Shown: positions 1 to 7,712 of the stretch, piece by piece
Position numbering within the stretch: the first letter of the stretch is position 1
Layout of the letters: every line of letters begins with the position of its first letter
DNA from: Clostridia bacterium
Lineage (GTDB): Bacteria; Bacillota; Clostridia; Oscillospirales; Acutalibacteraceae
Reading direction: 5' to 3'
Assembly: GCA_017461235.1 (NCBI GenBank)
Contig: JAFTYU010000013.1
Span: forward strand, 1 to 64,000
Length of the DNA stretch: 64,000 nucleotides
Notes under the pieces: model-generated
Told to the model about the DNA's origin: nothing
The model's input: only the letters and a program-made list of their open reading frames with translations
Database searches by the model: none
Program-made: the position numbers and the translations under genes

Positions 1-115
1 GTTTTACAGTTTTAATAAAATCTTTTAATTCTTGGATTTCATCACCAGTAAGTGTATCTGTATCCTTGAAAATATGAAACGATTTACGTTTGAAAATTTG
101 CTTATAATAATCCAT
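1..115 (-). CDS. Nitroreductase-like protein, N-terminal 38 residues (cut by window edge)
   Basis: An open frame starts with ATG at 115 on the minus strand and runs off the left edge of the window. The start MDYYKQIFKRKSFHIFKDTD resembles the opening of nitroreductase-family flavoproteins, which usually begin with a short helix followed by a K/R-R-S motif. A CGGAGAG ribosome binding site lies about 8 bases upstream, and a good promoter sits at 151-180. Only the N-terminus is visible, so the FMN-binding residues cannot be checked. The family call rests on the opening motif alone and is tentative; that this is a real gene is well supported by its promoter, ribosome binding site and open frame. 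Confidence 0.55.
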   Translation of the reverse strand, partial: MDYYKQIFKRKSFHIFKDTDTLTGDEIQELKDFIKTVK

Positions 116-150
116 ACATACTCTCCGTCAAATTCTTATTTGTACAGATA

Positions 151-180
151 ATTATACCACCCATACAAAGAGAAGTGCAA
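151..180 (-). promoter_or_regulatory. Sigma-A-type promoter of the nitroreductase-like gene
   Basis: On the minus strand TTGCAC (175-180) and TATAAT (151-156) are separated by 18 bases. They lie about 36 bases upstream of the ATG at 115. Confidence 0.6.
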
Positions 181-225
181 TAGTTTTTAGTGCTGCTGCA
201 GGTTGTCATAGGTGGTGATTTTTAT

Positions 226-283
226 ACTCCGTACACTTTTACCCGTACTCCGTACACCTTTACCCGTACTCCGTACACTATTA
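226..283. repeat. 21-bp short tandem repeat, about 2.8 copies
   Basis: The unit ACTCCGTACACYTTTACCCGT occurs at 226-246 and 247-267, and a partial third copy runs to about 283. No coding frame is convincing here. The stretch 181-344 between the nitroreductase promoter and the next terminator otherwise holds nothing I can name. Confidence 0.8.
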
Positions 284-344
284 CAGCTATGGTTACAGCA
301 CCAAAAATAAAAAAAGCACTTGTTTTGAGAATGCTTTTGGGCAT

Positions 345-383
345 AAAAAAGACCGAAACCCCCATATCTCAAGGGATTTCGGT
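345..383 (-). terminator. Rho-independent terminator
   Basis: On the minus strand ACCGAAATCCC and GGGGTTTCGGT can pair around a short loop, followed by six T (345-350 on the plus strand read as A). It lies after the displaced tRNA-Pro 3' tail (408-429). It is probably the original terminator of the tRNA-Pro gene before the 150-bp insertion. Confidence 0.65.
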
Positions 384-407
384 TGTATTACCTAAGGTGT
401 ACTTAGG

Positions 408-557
408 TGGTCGAGATGACGGGATTTGATGGGCTCTGCCCATCATTCGCTACGCGAACACCCGATTATATTCGCCTTCGGCGAGGGGGTTCAAATCCCT
501 GTTTGTTCCACAAATTAAAAAATAAAGATGTGTACGATTCGTACACACCTTCATTTT
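408..557. mobile_element. 150-bp miniature element inserted in the 3' end of tRNA-Pro
   Basis: Bases 408-429 are an exact 22-bp copy of the tRNA-Pro 3' end (558-579: CCA tail, acceptor 3' strand and T-arm up to the T-loop). Between the two copies lie three small palindromes: GATGGGC-TCT-GCCCATC (428-444), TTCGC-TAC-GCGAA (446-458) and TCGCC-TTC-GGCGA (472-484). These are followed by an inverted copy of the T-arm (TTCAAATCCC, 490-499) and a terminator hairpin (516-557) next to the intact tRNA. The same palindromes in the same order, with the same 22-bp tail logic, occur beside the tmRNA at 63501-63648. There is no coding capacity. Short ORFs that read through this stretch are artefacts of tRNA-like sequence. 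The mobile-element call is inference from the direct repeats and the second copy. Confidence 0.6.
516..557 (-). terminator. Terminator directly behind tRNA-Pro
   Basis: On the minus strand TGTGTACG and CGTACACA pair across the loop AAT (529-547), followed by a T-rich run (516-527). It begins one base past the CCA end of the tRNA and lies inside the 150-bp inserted unit. Confidence 0.75.
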
Positions 558-634
<77 letters not shown>

Positions 635-685
635 ATATTATTAAATTTTGCTGTTTTCGAAAACTTTTTTGACTTTACGTTCAAA

Positions 686-833
686 CGAACGTAGCGCTCT
701 TCCTGTTGCAATATAGTCGTTTCGCTCGTTATTCACTTCGCGATACTCCTTATTGCGCCACTCCTTTTTTCTCGCTTCATCCGCCACCGGCGGCGCTCGA
801 AAACGTCCCCAAATTGAGCCACATCTCGATATT
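686..833 (-). pseudogene. Split, truncated tRNA-Pro copy
   Basis: Bases 809-833 are identical to 615-639, the 5' end and D-arm of tRNA-Pro plus five upstream bases. Bases 686-700 are identical to 599-613, the anticodon-side segment. In the intact gene these segments are only one base apart; here 108 bp (701-808) lie between them, and the 3' half beyond the anticodon stem is missing. The inserted stretch contains the palindrome CCGCC-GGT-GGCGG (780s) and no reading frame of note. Since it lies between the apparent promoter (874-902) and the intact gene, it would be transcribed as leader RNA and then removed when the tRNA is processed. Confidence 0.7.
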
Positions 834-873
834 GATATTGGTTTTTATGGTCTTGGAAATTGACGCACAAAGA

Positions 874-902
874 ATTATACTCTATCGTCGGAATAAAATC
901 AA
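874..902 (-). promoter_or_regulatory. Promoter of the tRNA-Pro locus
   Basis: On the minus strand TTGATT (897-902) and TATAAT (874-879) are separated by 17 bases. No other good promoter was seen between here and the intact tRNA at 634. Confidence 0.55.
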
Positions 903-942
903 GTGTTTTTTTAAATAATGCTTCAATTGAATGTATTCATTT

Positions 943-986
943 GAAAAGCAACAGGCAGTCCGGGTGATCCCTTTCCTGCCTGTTAC
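943..986 (-). terminator. Terminator of the feo operon
   Basis: AACAGGCAG (950-958) and CTGCCTGTT (976-984) form a perfect 9-bp stem, with a further GGG/CCC pairing inside. On the minus strand it is followed by CTTTTC. It lies 15 bases past the stop codon of the small Cys-rich gene. Confidence 0.6.
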
Positions 987-1000
987 TTTGAAGTTTTATG

Positions 1001-1171
1001 TTATTTGGTGTTTTTATTACTGCAACTGCCGTTGCAATTGCCTGAACATTGTTTCGAGTAGGGGCAACCTATACATTTTTCGCCGCGTTTTCTTGCTTTG
1101 TAAATGTAAAGGATTGCGGCTACTAATATCACTGCCAGGAGAACAATGATAATTATTTCTTCAATACCCAT
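1001..1171 (-). CDS. FeoB-associated Cys-rich membrane protein (56 aa)
   Basis: This small gene starts with ATG at 1171 on the minus strand, 22 bases after feoB ends, behind an AAAGGAG ribosome binding site. The product has one N-terminal membrane helix (residues about 4-23, IEEIIIIVLLAVILVAAILY), a basic stretch KARKRGEK, and a cysteine cluster C-x2-C-x5-C-x3-C-x3-C near the C-terminus (KCIGCPYSKQCSGNCNGSC). This is the layout of the FeoB-associated Cys-rich membrane protein family, commonly found next to feoB in Firmicutes. Its exact role is not settled; it is thought to assist ferrous iron passage through FeoB or to stabilise the complex. The terminator at 943-986 marks it as the last gene of the operon. 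Confidence 0.9.
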   Translation of the reverse strand: MGIEEIIIIVLLAVILVAAILYIYKARKRGEKCIGCPYSKQCSGNCNGSCSNKNTK

Positions 1172-1193
1172 AGGTTAGCTCCTTTCGTTTTTA

Positions 1194-3314
1194 TTATTTT
1201 ACTGAAACCTTCTCTTTTTTAAGAGTGTATTCTTTCTTTAATTTAACGTTTGAATTGATTATAAGAGCGGTTACTACACCCGCAAATACAATTACAACAG
1301 CCAGACCTGCGATAGCTCCGATTATATTAAGTGTAGCAGGTGCTGTGATAAGTGTACCGATAGTGTAAACAAGGTAACCTACCGTGTAGCCTACACCAAG
1401 CTGTAAGCCGATGCCTGCAGCGAGCCATTTTTTGCTCTTCATTTCTGCATTCATAGCACCGATAGCAGCGAAACAAGGGGGAGTGTAAAGATTGAACATA
1501 AGGTATGCTAAAGCGGCAGCTTTTGATATAGCCATTACGCCTGCAACCTCTGTGCCTGCGCCTTCCATAAGAGCGAGTTCTTCAGTATCGATTAAGTTTT
1601 CAAGTCCTACGAAGCATACTGCGAGTGTACCAACAACGTTTTCTTTAGCAATAAAGCCCGTAACTGCTGCTGCGGCAAGCTCCCAACTGAGTACGCCCAC
1701 AACGGGGAATAAAATGTATGCGAAGGGACCTGCGATTGATGCAAGAATTGATGTGTCTGCAGATTCTGCAACCTGGAATTTCCAGTTGAATGTCTGCATA
1801 ATCTGAACTGCAGTGTTGCAAAGAAGGATGATTGTTGCAGCTTTTACTATGTATGACCATCCGCGTGAGCACATGGATTTGAATGCACCGAGTAATGAAG
1901 GTACTTTATACTCGGGGAGTTCTATTATGAAGAAGGATTTTCTTGATTTGTAGCCCGCTACTTTGTTAACAAGAAGCGCACCAAGGAAAATGAGAACGAT
2001 ACCTGAAAGGTACATAACTGTACTTACCCAACCTGCATCATCAAAGAATGCACCTGCAAAAAGAGCGATAACAGGAATTTTTGCACCGCAAGGCATAAAG
2101 GGTGAAAGCATAGCAGTTGCTCTGCGTTCGCGTTCATTACGGATTGTACGGCTTGCCATAATACCTGGAACTGCGCAACCAACTGTAATAACAAAGGGGA
2201 TTACGGATTTACCTGAAAGACCAACCTTTTTGAAAATGGGGTCAAGAACAACGGCAACACGAGCCATATAACCGCAATCTTCAAGAAGTGCAATAAGGAA
2301 ATACATTACCATAACAAGGGGAAGGAAGCCTACAACGGCGCCTACACCGCCGATTATACCGTCAACCACAATGGCGTAAAGAAGGTCGTTGGTAATAAAG
2401 GAACCAACCCAACCCTGGAATACTTCAATCCAGGAAACAAGACCGGGTAAAAGTGCGGCACCTTCTTCGGATACAAAGTGGGAGGCATACCAAGCATTTG
2501 AACCTAACCAACCGGCAAGACCGCCATCAGCTATATTGCCGATTTCAAGACCTTCGGCAATGGGTGTACCCACCCATACCTGTGAAATCTGGAAAACAAG
2601 GAACATAACGACTGCAAAAATCGGGATACCTAACCACTTGTTTGTGATAACGGCATCAATTTTATCACCGATGTTTTTGTCTTTTGTTAAAACTTTTCTT
2701 GTTTCAACTGACTTAACAATTTTATTTACAAACTCAAAACGTTTGCGGTCAGCTTCTGTAACGGCGGCTTTGTTTGTTAAATCAACATCGCCTTGTGTAT
2801 AAGGTGCATTTTGCTCTTTGCCGGCACGTTCAACTGCAACTTTAACAACCTCACTCAAACCGTCGGCAGAGGTTGATACAGTTTCTACAACAGGACAACC
2901 GAGTTTATCTGCTAAAAGCTTTGTATTGATAACGGTTTCTTTCTTTTTGTTGATGTCACTCTTATTAAGAGCAACAACTACCGGTACACCGAGCTCAAGA
3001 AGCTGTGTTGTAAAGAAAAGGCTACGGCTTAAGTTTGTGGCATCCACGATGTTGATGATTACGTCGGGATTTTCTTTTCTTACGTAAGAGCTTGTAATGC
3101 TTTCTTCACTTGTGAAAGGGGACATTGAATACGCACCGGGAAGGTCAACGGCTATTAAATGCTCGCTACCGTTTGTGTATGCCTTCTTTATGGGGCGTTC
3201 CTTTTTGTCAACTGTTACACCTGCCCAGTTGCCGACTTTTTCGTTACTGCCGGTAAGAGCATTGTACATAGTGGTTTTGCCGGAGTTGGGGTTACCGGCT
3301 AATGCAATTCTCAT
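1194..3314 (-). CDS. feoB: Ferrous iron transport protein B
   Basis: FeoB is the membrane permease that brings Fe2+ into the cell, gated by a cytosolic G-protein domain. The 706-residue product starts with the G1 motif GNPNSGKTTMYN (residues 7-18), has a G3 motif DLPGAYS near residue 58 and a G4 motif NKSD near residue 117. It then has a helical GDI-like segment and two Gate-type membrane blocks with many hydrophobic helices from about residue 225 to the end. The length is close to the usual 650-770. ATG at 3314 follows AGGAGGAG. It is the second gene of feoA-feoB-Cys-rich protein. A GTTAGC-N4-GCTAAC operator lies in the feoA-feoB gap, so iron control may act inside the operon as well as at its promoter. 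Confidence 0.97.
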   Translation of the reverse strand: MRIALAGNPNSGKTTMYNALTGSNEKVGNWAGVTVDKKERPIKKAYTNGSEHLIAVDLPGAYSMSPFTSEESITSSYVRKENPDVIINIVDATNLSRSLFFTTQLLELGVPVVVALNKSDINKKKETVINTKLLADKLGCPVVETVSTSADGLSEVVKVAVERAGKEQNAPYTQGDVDLTNKAAVTEADRKRFEFVNKIVKSVETRKVLTKDKNIGDKIDAVITNKWLGIPIFAVVMFLVFQISQVWVGTPIAEGLEIGNIADGGLAGWLGSNAWYASHFVSEEGAALLPGLVSWIEVFQGWVGSFITNDLLYAIVVDGIIGGVGAVVGFLPLVMVMYFLIALLEDCGYMARVAVVLDPIFKKVGLSGKSVIPFVITVGCAVPGIMASRTIRNERERRATAMLSPFMPCGAKIPVIALFAGAFFDDAGWVSTVMYLSGIVLIFLGALLVNKVAGYKSRKSFFIIELPEYKVPSLLGAFKSMCSRGWSYIVKAATIILLCNTAVQIMQTFNWKFQVAESADTSILASIAGPFAYILFPVVGVLSWELAAAAVTGFIAKENVVGTLAVCFVGLENLIDTEELALMEGAGTEVAGVMAISKAAALAYLMFNLYTPPCFAAIGAMNAEMKSKKWLAAGIGLQLGVGYTVGYLVYTIGTLITAPATLNIIGAIAGLAVVIVFAGVVTALIINSNVKLKKEYTLKKEKVSVK

Positions 3315-3349
3315 AATAGACTCCTCCTGTTGTTGGTGCGTTTCATTTG

Positions 3350-3365
3350 GTTAGCGGCGGCTAAC
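3350..3365. promoter_or_regulatory. Iron-operator-like palindrome A (feoA-feoB gap)
   Basis: GTTAGCGGCGGCTAAC is a perfect 6-4-6 inverted repeat of the same type as sites at 3629-3644 and 3664-3679. It resembles half-sites of DtxR/IdeR-family metal regulators (TTAG...CTAA). Confidence 0.65.
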
Positions 3366-3397
3366 TCGAAGGTTAAAAAACAATCGGCAGAATGTTT

Positions 3398-3610
3398 TTA
3401 TATAATAATTGCATCTGCCAACTGATTGTCGATATTGTACCTTCCGTCCTTTATTGAAACAACGCAACCACCCTTGAGATGTGAAACAACCGTGATGGTC
3501 TCGCCGCTGTAACAACCTAAAGAAAACAGAAAAGCATCCAGCTCTTCGTCATCTGTATCGATTTCGCGGATGACGTACTCTGTACCTTCGACAGCCTCTC
3601 GTAATGTCAT
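3398..3610 (-). CDS. feoA: Ferrous iron transport protein A
   Basis: FeoA is a small cytosolic SH3-like protein that works with FeoB in ferrous iron uptake. The 70-residue product has the usual features: an acidic region DTDDEELDAFLFSLGCYSGE with the Gly-Cys turn, then VVSHLKGGCVVSIKDGRYNIDNQLADAIII, in which the last strand N-x-x-LADAI is typical of the family. The ATG at 3610 is preceded by a weak GGTGA binding site. The gene opens the feo operon directly behind the promoter at 3688-3716 and two operator palindromes. The gap to feoB is 83 bases and contains a third operator copy. Confidence 0.93.
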   Translation of the reverse strand: MTLREAVEGTEYVIREIDTDDEELDAFLFSLGCYSGETITVVSHLKGGCVVSIKDGRYNIDNQLADAIII

Positions 3611-3628
3611 AAAAAATCACCGTTTCTG

Positions 3629-3644
3629 ATTAGCGTAGGCTAAC
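3629..3644. promoter_or_regulatory. Iron-operator-like palindrome B (feoA leader)
   Basis: ATTAGCGTAGGCTAAC matches operator A and C with one mismatch in the outer position. It lies in the 5' leader of feoA, 19 bases upstream of the start codon. Confidence 0.65.
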
Positions 3645-3663
3645 TGTATGTGTTTAAAATGCG

Positions 3664-3679
3664 GTTAGCAATGACTAAC
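3664..3679. promoter_or_regulatory. Iron-operator-like palindrome C (at the feo start site)
   Basis: GTTAGCAATGACTAAC, extended to CGGTTAG...CTAACCG (3662-3681), lies directly downstream of the feo -10 box, covering the expected transcription start. A repressor bound here would block initiation. Confidence 0.75.
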
Positions 3680-3687
3680 CGTACTTT

Positions 3688-3716
3688 ATTATACTTGTGT
3701 ATCAATGGTTTGTCAA
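3688..3716 (-). promoter_or_regulatory. Consensus promoter of the feo operon
   Basis: On the minus strand TTGACA (3711-3716) and TATAAT (3688-3693) are both perfect consensus boxes with a 17-base spacer. The predicted start near 3681 falls at the edge of operator C. A promoter this strong would need a repressor. Confidence 0.9.
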
Positions 3717-3817
3717 CACTTTTTGGAAAAAATTTGTATATTTATTTTTTTATAATAAAAAATAATTGCATTTTTCGGGGGATAGGTTAAAATAGGGATA
3801 GAAAGAAGGCGTTTGTT

Positions 3818-5446
3818 ATGATAACTAAAGAAGAATGGAAAAATATCAGGGGCTCATCACCCGAGCCGGATCAGATTATGCTGTCAATTAAAGGTGACGC
3901 TTCTCGCAGTATGACTGTAAGATGGCGTACGGATACTACAGTTGAATCCGGTTATGCACTTTATAGGGAAAAGGGTGCCTGTGACTGGCAAAAAGCCGAT
4001 GCTGAAAAACATTATTTTGAAACCGATATGGATGAGAGTAATTTCTTTTTTGCGGATATGACGGGACTTTTGCCGGGTAAAGAATACGAATATACATGCG
4101 GAAATGATGAAAAGCGCAGTGATGTTTATTCATTTAAAACTGCAGGTGAGAATACGACGAAATTTTCATTCCTGTGTATTTCCGATGTTCAGGCAGGTGA
4201 CGCTGAGCCACCGGCAGATTATTCTGTTTTGAACGAGGTTCTTAAAAAGGTTTTTGAAGAACACCCGGAGTGCGATTTTATTCTTACAGCAGGGGATAAC
4301 ACCAACTGCGGTCAGACTGATATTCAATGGACGGGTCTTTTTGAAGGCCTTAAAGGCATAATTGAAAATAAACCGATTATGTTCTGTATGGGTAATCACG
4401 ATGATATGGGCTTCAGCAGTTATTTCACAAAAGAAGATAAATATTATTCGGAATATGCTACATATTTTACCAACCAGCTTTGGGGCAGTTACGCTCATAA
4501 TGGTCCTGAAGAAAGACCCATTGCTAACCATGCATTTGATTACGGCAACGCGCACTTCTGTTGCGCGGGCACAAGCGGTTACGAAGAAATGAACGAATGG
4601 CTCATACATAGCGCGGAAAGCAGTGATAAAACATGGAAATTTGCCGTGCATCATTTCCCTGTTAATTACGCCGGACCCCAGATTGAGTGCGATGACACGT
4701 ATCCTTCATTGCGTGACGGTATGGATAAGTTCGATTTCGTTCTTTCGGGCCATGAGCATAGTTTTGCGCGTTCGTATCCGCGCAGGGGCGAAGGCTTGTA
4801 CGATAAGCCGTCACAGGGTACCGTTCACTATAATCTCGGTTCAGGTCACAGAAATCCCCCGGGAACAAGGGTTGTTCCTAAAGTGTGGAACGCGAAAACA
4901 TACTGCCACGAAGAAATTCTTTCAATGTTTTCAATAGTTGATATTGACGGCGATAAATGCACCCTGACTGCGTACGTTGAAGACGGACGCATTGTGGATA
5001 AATGCATCGTAGACAAAGGCAATGATGTTATATTCCCTTATGACCCTGCGCCTGTTTACGACAGAACAAGGTTAAAATTCAAGGGTTATGATCTCGGACT
5101 CTGTATGGCTAAGACGATGCCTGAAAAGGTTGATGGTGTATGGTATATGCCTATAGGAAAACTGATCAGCTTCCTTGATGGTGATATTGAACGTGCCCCG
5201 GGTAAAATACGCATAGGTATATATAACAGAACAGCCGAATTTACGGAAAATTCAACAACGGTAGTTACTGACAGCGGCGAATATGAGATGGAAGCACCTT
5301 GCTTAAGACTTAAAGAAGGTCAGCTTTTTGCCCCTGTTGAAGGCTTCTGCAAAAATCTTCGCATGCAACCCTATTATTACGAGCACAACAATTTTATTGA
5401 TATAGCATCTGAAACGGAAGAAATTCCCATGAGCATCCAACCGTAA
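3818..5446 (+). CDS. Metallophosphoesterase, purple acid phosphatase-like
   Basis: The 542-residue product has an N-terminal fibronectin-like domain (residues about 15-100, including MTVRWRTDTTVESGYALYRE) of the kind that precedes the catalytic domain in purple acid phosphatases. The calcineurin-type metal ligands follow in order: SDVQAGD near residue 125, GDNTN near 158, GNHD near 191, HHF near 280 and GHEHSFAR near 313. The last 130 residues form a separate domain with a repeat-like beta pattern. No signal peptide is visible, so it is probably cytoplasmic. It is followed after 11 bases by a TIM-barrel isomerase-like gene, suggesting co-transcription. The substrate is unknown; phosphate monoesters of sugars are plausible from context. 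The start ATG at 3818 follows GAAAGAAGG. Confidence 0.85.
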   Translation: MITKEEWKNIRGSSPEPDQIMLSIKGDASRSMTVRWRTDTTVESGYALYREKGACDWQKADAEKHYFETDMDESNFFFADMTGLLPGKEYEYTCGNDEKRSDVYSFKTAGENTTKFSFLCISDVQAGDAEPPADYSVLNEVLKKVFEEHPECDFILTAGDNTNCGQTDIQWTGLFEGLKGIIENKPIMFCMGNHDDMGFSSYFTKEDKYYSEYATYFTNQLWGSYAHNGPEERPIANHAFDYGNAHFCCAGTSGYEEMNEWLIHSAESSDKTWKFAVHHFPVNYAGPQIECDDTYPSLRDGMDKFDFVLSGHEHSFARSYPRRGEGLYDKPSQGTVHYNLGSGHRNPPGTRVVPKVWNAKTYCHEEILSMFSIVDIDGDKCTLTAYVEDGRIVDKCIVDKGNDVIFPYDPAPVYDRTRLKFKGYDLGLCMAKTMPEKVDGVWYMPIGKLISFLDGDIERAPGKIRIGIYNRTAEFTENSTTVVTDSGEYEMEAPCLRLKEGQLFAPVEGFCKNLRMQPYYYEHNNFIDIASETEEIPMSIQP

Positions 5447-5457
5447 AGGAGAATGTT

Positions 5458-6321
5458 ATGAAAGAACAAAAATTGTGTTTGTCTCTTAACGGAACATTCG
5501 GTATTCCGGATACTGAACAGGTTCGCCTTCTGAAAAGGACGGGCTTCGAAGCCTTTACGGGTTGTTGGTGTGTAGGTAAGGATGACAGAGTCCGTGATTG
5601 CGCCAAAGTCGGTAAAGAAGAAGGTATGATATTTCAGTCCTTTCATGCTCCGTGGAGTTACACGGCGGATATGTGGGATGAAAACGAAAGAGAAGATGCT
5701 GCGCAAGGCGTAAAAGACCTTAAACACTTTATTGATTTGTGCTCGGAGCTTGAAATACCAATAATGATTTCCCACGTTTTTGTGGGCTTCGACAAGGTTT
5801 GTGTACCATCTGATTTCGGTATTGAAAATTACGGTGCAGTTATTGAACACGCTAAAAAATCAGGGGTTAAAATCGCTTTTGAAAACACGGAGGGTGAGCA
5901 GGGACTTGATGCACTTCTGACTGCCTTCCGTTCAGAAGATTGCGTAGGCTTCTGTTGGGATTCCGGACACGAGATGTGTTACAACGATTCAAAGGACCTT
6001 TTGGCGCTCTACGGTGACAAGCTTATTGCTACACATATTAACGACAATCTGGGAGTCAGGGATTTTAATGGTGTATGTACATGGAAAGATGATTTACACC
6101 TTTTGCCCTTCGATGGTATCGGTGATTGGGAATACAATGCTCAACGCATTGTAAAAACAGGCTTTAAGGATATTCTTACATTTGAGCTTAATAATAAATC
6201 AAAACCCGACAGACACGAAAACGACAAGTATTTTAAAATGCCTATAGAAGAATACGTCGCTGAGGCATATGTCAGGGCTTGTCGGTTTGCATCAATGATT
6301 AAAAAAATCCGTAATGCTTAA
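5458..6321 (+). CDS. Sugar phosphate isomerase/epimerase-like TIM-barrel protein
   Basis: The 287-residue product looks like the xylose isomerase-like/AP-endonuclease-2 TIM-barrel family, which binds one or two divalent metals and isomerises sugars or related compounds. Family-type positions are the glutamate in IAFENTEGEQG (about residue 143), the DSGHEMC segment (about 167), the HINDNLG segment (about 194) and the late glutamate in LTFELNN (about 243). The gene starts at ATG 5458 behind AAAGGAG and sits 11 bases after the phosphatase gene, so the two probably form an operon. The terminator hairpin at 6302-6338 begins inside the last six codons, including the stop. The exact substrate cannot be read from sequence. 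Confidence 0.85.
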   Translation: MKEQKLCLSLNGTFGIPDTEQVRLLKRTGFEAFTGCWCVGKDDRVRDCAKVGKEEGMIFQSFHAPWSYTADMWDENEREDAAQGVKDLKHFIDLCSELEIPIMISHVFVGFDKVCVPSDFGIENYGAVIEHAKKSGVKIAFENTEGEQGLDALLTAFRSEDCVGFCWDSGHEMCYNDSKDLLALYGDKLIATHINDNLGVRDFNGVCTWKDDLHLLPFDGIGDWEYNAQRIVKTGFKDILTFELNNKSKPDRHENDKYFKMPIEEYVAEAYVRACRFASMIKKIRNA

Positions 6322-6338
6322 GGGCATTACGGATTTTT
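6302..6338. terminator. Bidirectional terminator between convergent genes
   Basis: AATCCGTAATGC and GCATTACGGATT form a perfect 12-bp stem with A-tract on one side and T-tract on the other. It serves the isomerase-like gene on the plus strand, overlapping its last codons, and the GH28 gene on the minus strand. Confidence 0.92.
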
Positions 6339-6343
6339 TACGG

Positions 6344-7663
6344 TTAATTTGAGAATCTTATGAGTTCAAGATTTTCTGTCTTTTCGGCATCAATGGCGAA
6401 GCTGTATTCATCACAGGTGTTTTCCCATTTAACTGCCGATTTTTCGATAGTTACGTTTTTAGCGTACCTTATATAGAAGCCTGCATTTTTGATTTTTTCT
6501 ACACCGTATTGCAGACAGGGGCGTAAATCATAAAGTCCGCTTTCCCATTTGGTGAACTTGTTCATTGTAACGCTGACATTTTCAAAGGTTATGTCTTCAA
6601 TGATATTATCTTCATTGCCGTGGATGAGCACACCGTTTTCACCTTTACAGGTAATGTTTCTGAAGCTGATGTTTTTGATTTTGCCCGATTTGGTGTTTTC
6701 GTCGCGGTTGAAGGTTGTTATAACAATCGGTTCAGCAGTACCCCACCAGTCGGGGCAGAAACGGCGTGTTTCTATTATGCAGTTTGAGTACGAGACGTTT
6801 TCCACATTACCGCCATCGCGTATCTGGATTGAAAGACCGCGGTTGCTTCTTGAAATAATGCAATTGTCAACAATTACGTTCCTGAAATCGCCTACACCTT
6901 CTGTGCCTATTTTTATGGCAGCAGAAGTGGAGATAAGTGTGCAGTTGCTTATAATAATGTTTTCGCAAGGGCCGTATTCGCTGTTACCCTTTGATGTTTT
7001 GAGACAAATACAGTCGTCGGCACATTCTATGTGACAACCCAGTATTCTCACGTTGCTGCAGTGGTCGGGGTCAATACCGTCGGAGTTGGCAACGTCAAGG
7101 TCATTGAGAATACGTATCTGTGATATAAGAACGTCATCGCAGCCTGCAGGGTGTAACGTCCAGAAGGGGGCATCCACAATGGTTACGTCTTTGAAACTTA
7201 TGTTGTTGCTCTTTTCTATGTATATAACGGTGGGTCTCGGGTAGAAATTGCCTGTGACGTAGTATCTGTCTTTTCGTTCCACAAATGAGTGACCGTTAGC
7301 ATCAATAGTACCTTCACCTGTGATTGAGCAACCGTCTGCTTCAAAGCCATAAATAAAAACAAAAGAAGGCTTACCTGTTACAGGATTGCCGATTAAAGCC
7401 GTTTTCGGGTCATTTATCATATTGCAGGGACGTATATAACCGTCAATATTGTCGGTGGCTTTCAGGCGTGAGCCTTTTTGAAGATGAAGCTCAACATTCT
7501 TTTTTATTTGTACGGAATCGGAAAAATATGTTTTACCTGATGTTAATACAACCGTACCGCCGCCATTTTCGTATGCTTTATCGATAGCGGCTTGTATTGC
7601 CAGACAGTCATTTGTTTTGCCGTCGGCAACAGCGCCGAAGCTCTCGGGATAGAAATACAACAT
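6344..7663 (-). CDS. Glycoside hydrolase family 28 (polygalacturonase-like)
   Basis: GH28 enzymes hydrolyse galacturonan backbones of pectin by an inverting mechanism in a right-handed beta-helix. The 439-residue product opens with a pectate-lyase-3-like segment (FGAVADGKTNDCLAIQAAID). It carries the NSDGIDPDHCSNV motif near residue 195 and ECADDCICLKTSKG near residue 215, equivalent to the catalytic Asp residues of the family. Regular beta-helix repeats follow (ISNCTLI, VDNCIIS, YSNCIIE). No signal peptide is seen, so it probably acts on oligogalacturonides inside the cell. An in-frame ATG exists at 7690, but ATG 7663 is preferred because AAAGGTGA lies just upstream. Its tail-to-tail neighbours, a phosphatase and an isomerase-like gene, fit sugar acid use. 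Confidence 0.88.
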   Translation of the reverse strand: MLYFYPESFGAVADGKTNDCLAIQAAIDKAYENGGGTVVLTSGKTYFSDSVQIKKNVELHLQKGSRLKATDNIDGYIRPCNMINDPKTALIGNPVTGKPSFVFIYGFEADGCSITGEGTIDANGHSFVERKDRYYVTGNFYPRPTVIYIEKSNNISFKDVTIVDAPFWTLHPAGCDDVLISQIRILNDLDVANSDGIDPDHCSNVRILGCHIECADDCICLKTSKGNSEYGPCENIIISNCTLISTSAAIKIGTEGVGDFRNVIVDNCIISRSNRGLSIQIRDGGNVENVSYSNCIIETRRFCPDWWGTAEPIVITTFNRDENTKSGKIKNISFRNITCKGENGVLIHGNEDNIIEDITFENVSVTMNKFTKWESGLYDLRPCLQYGVEKIKNAGFYIRYAKNVTIEKSAVKWENTCDEYSFAIDAEKTENLELIRFSN

Positions 7664-7712
7664 AAAATCACCTTTTAAAAAAACAGGCAACGTATTTGTG
7701 CCTGTTTTTGTA

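Noticed and set aside
931-1149. A 72-codon plus-strand frame
   Set aside because: It is antisense to the FeoB-associated Cys-rich gene, which has a ribosome binding site, a membrane helix and family cysteines.
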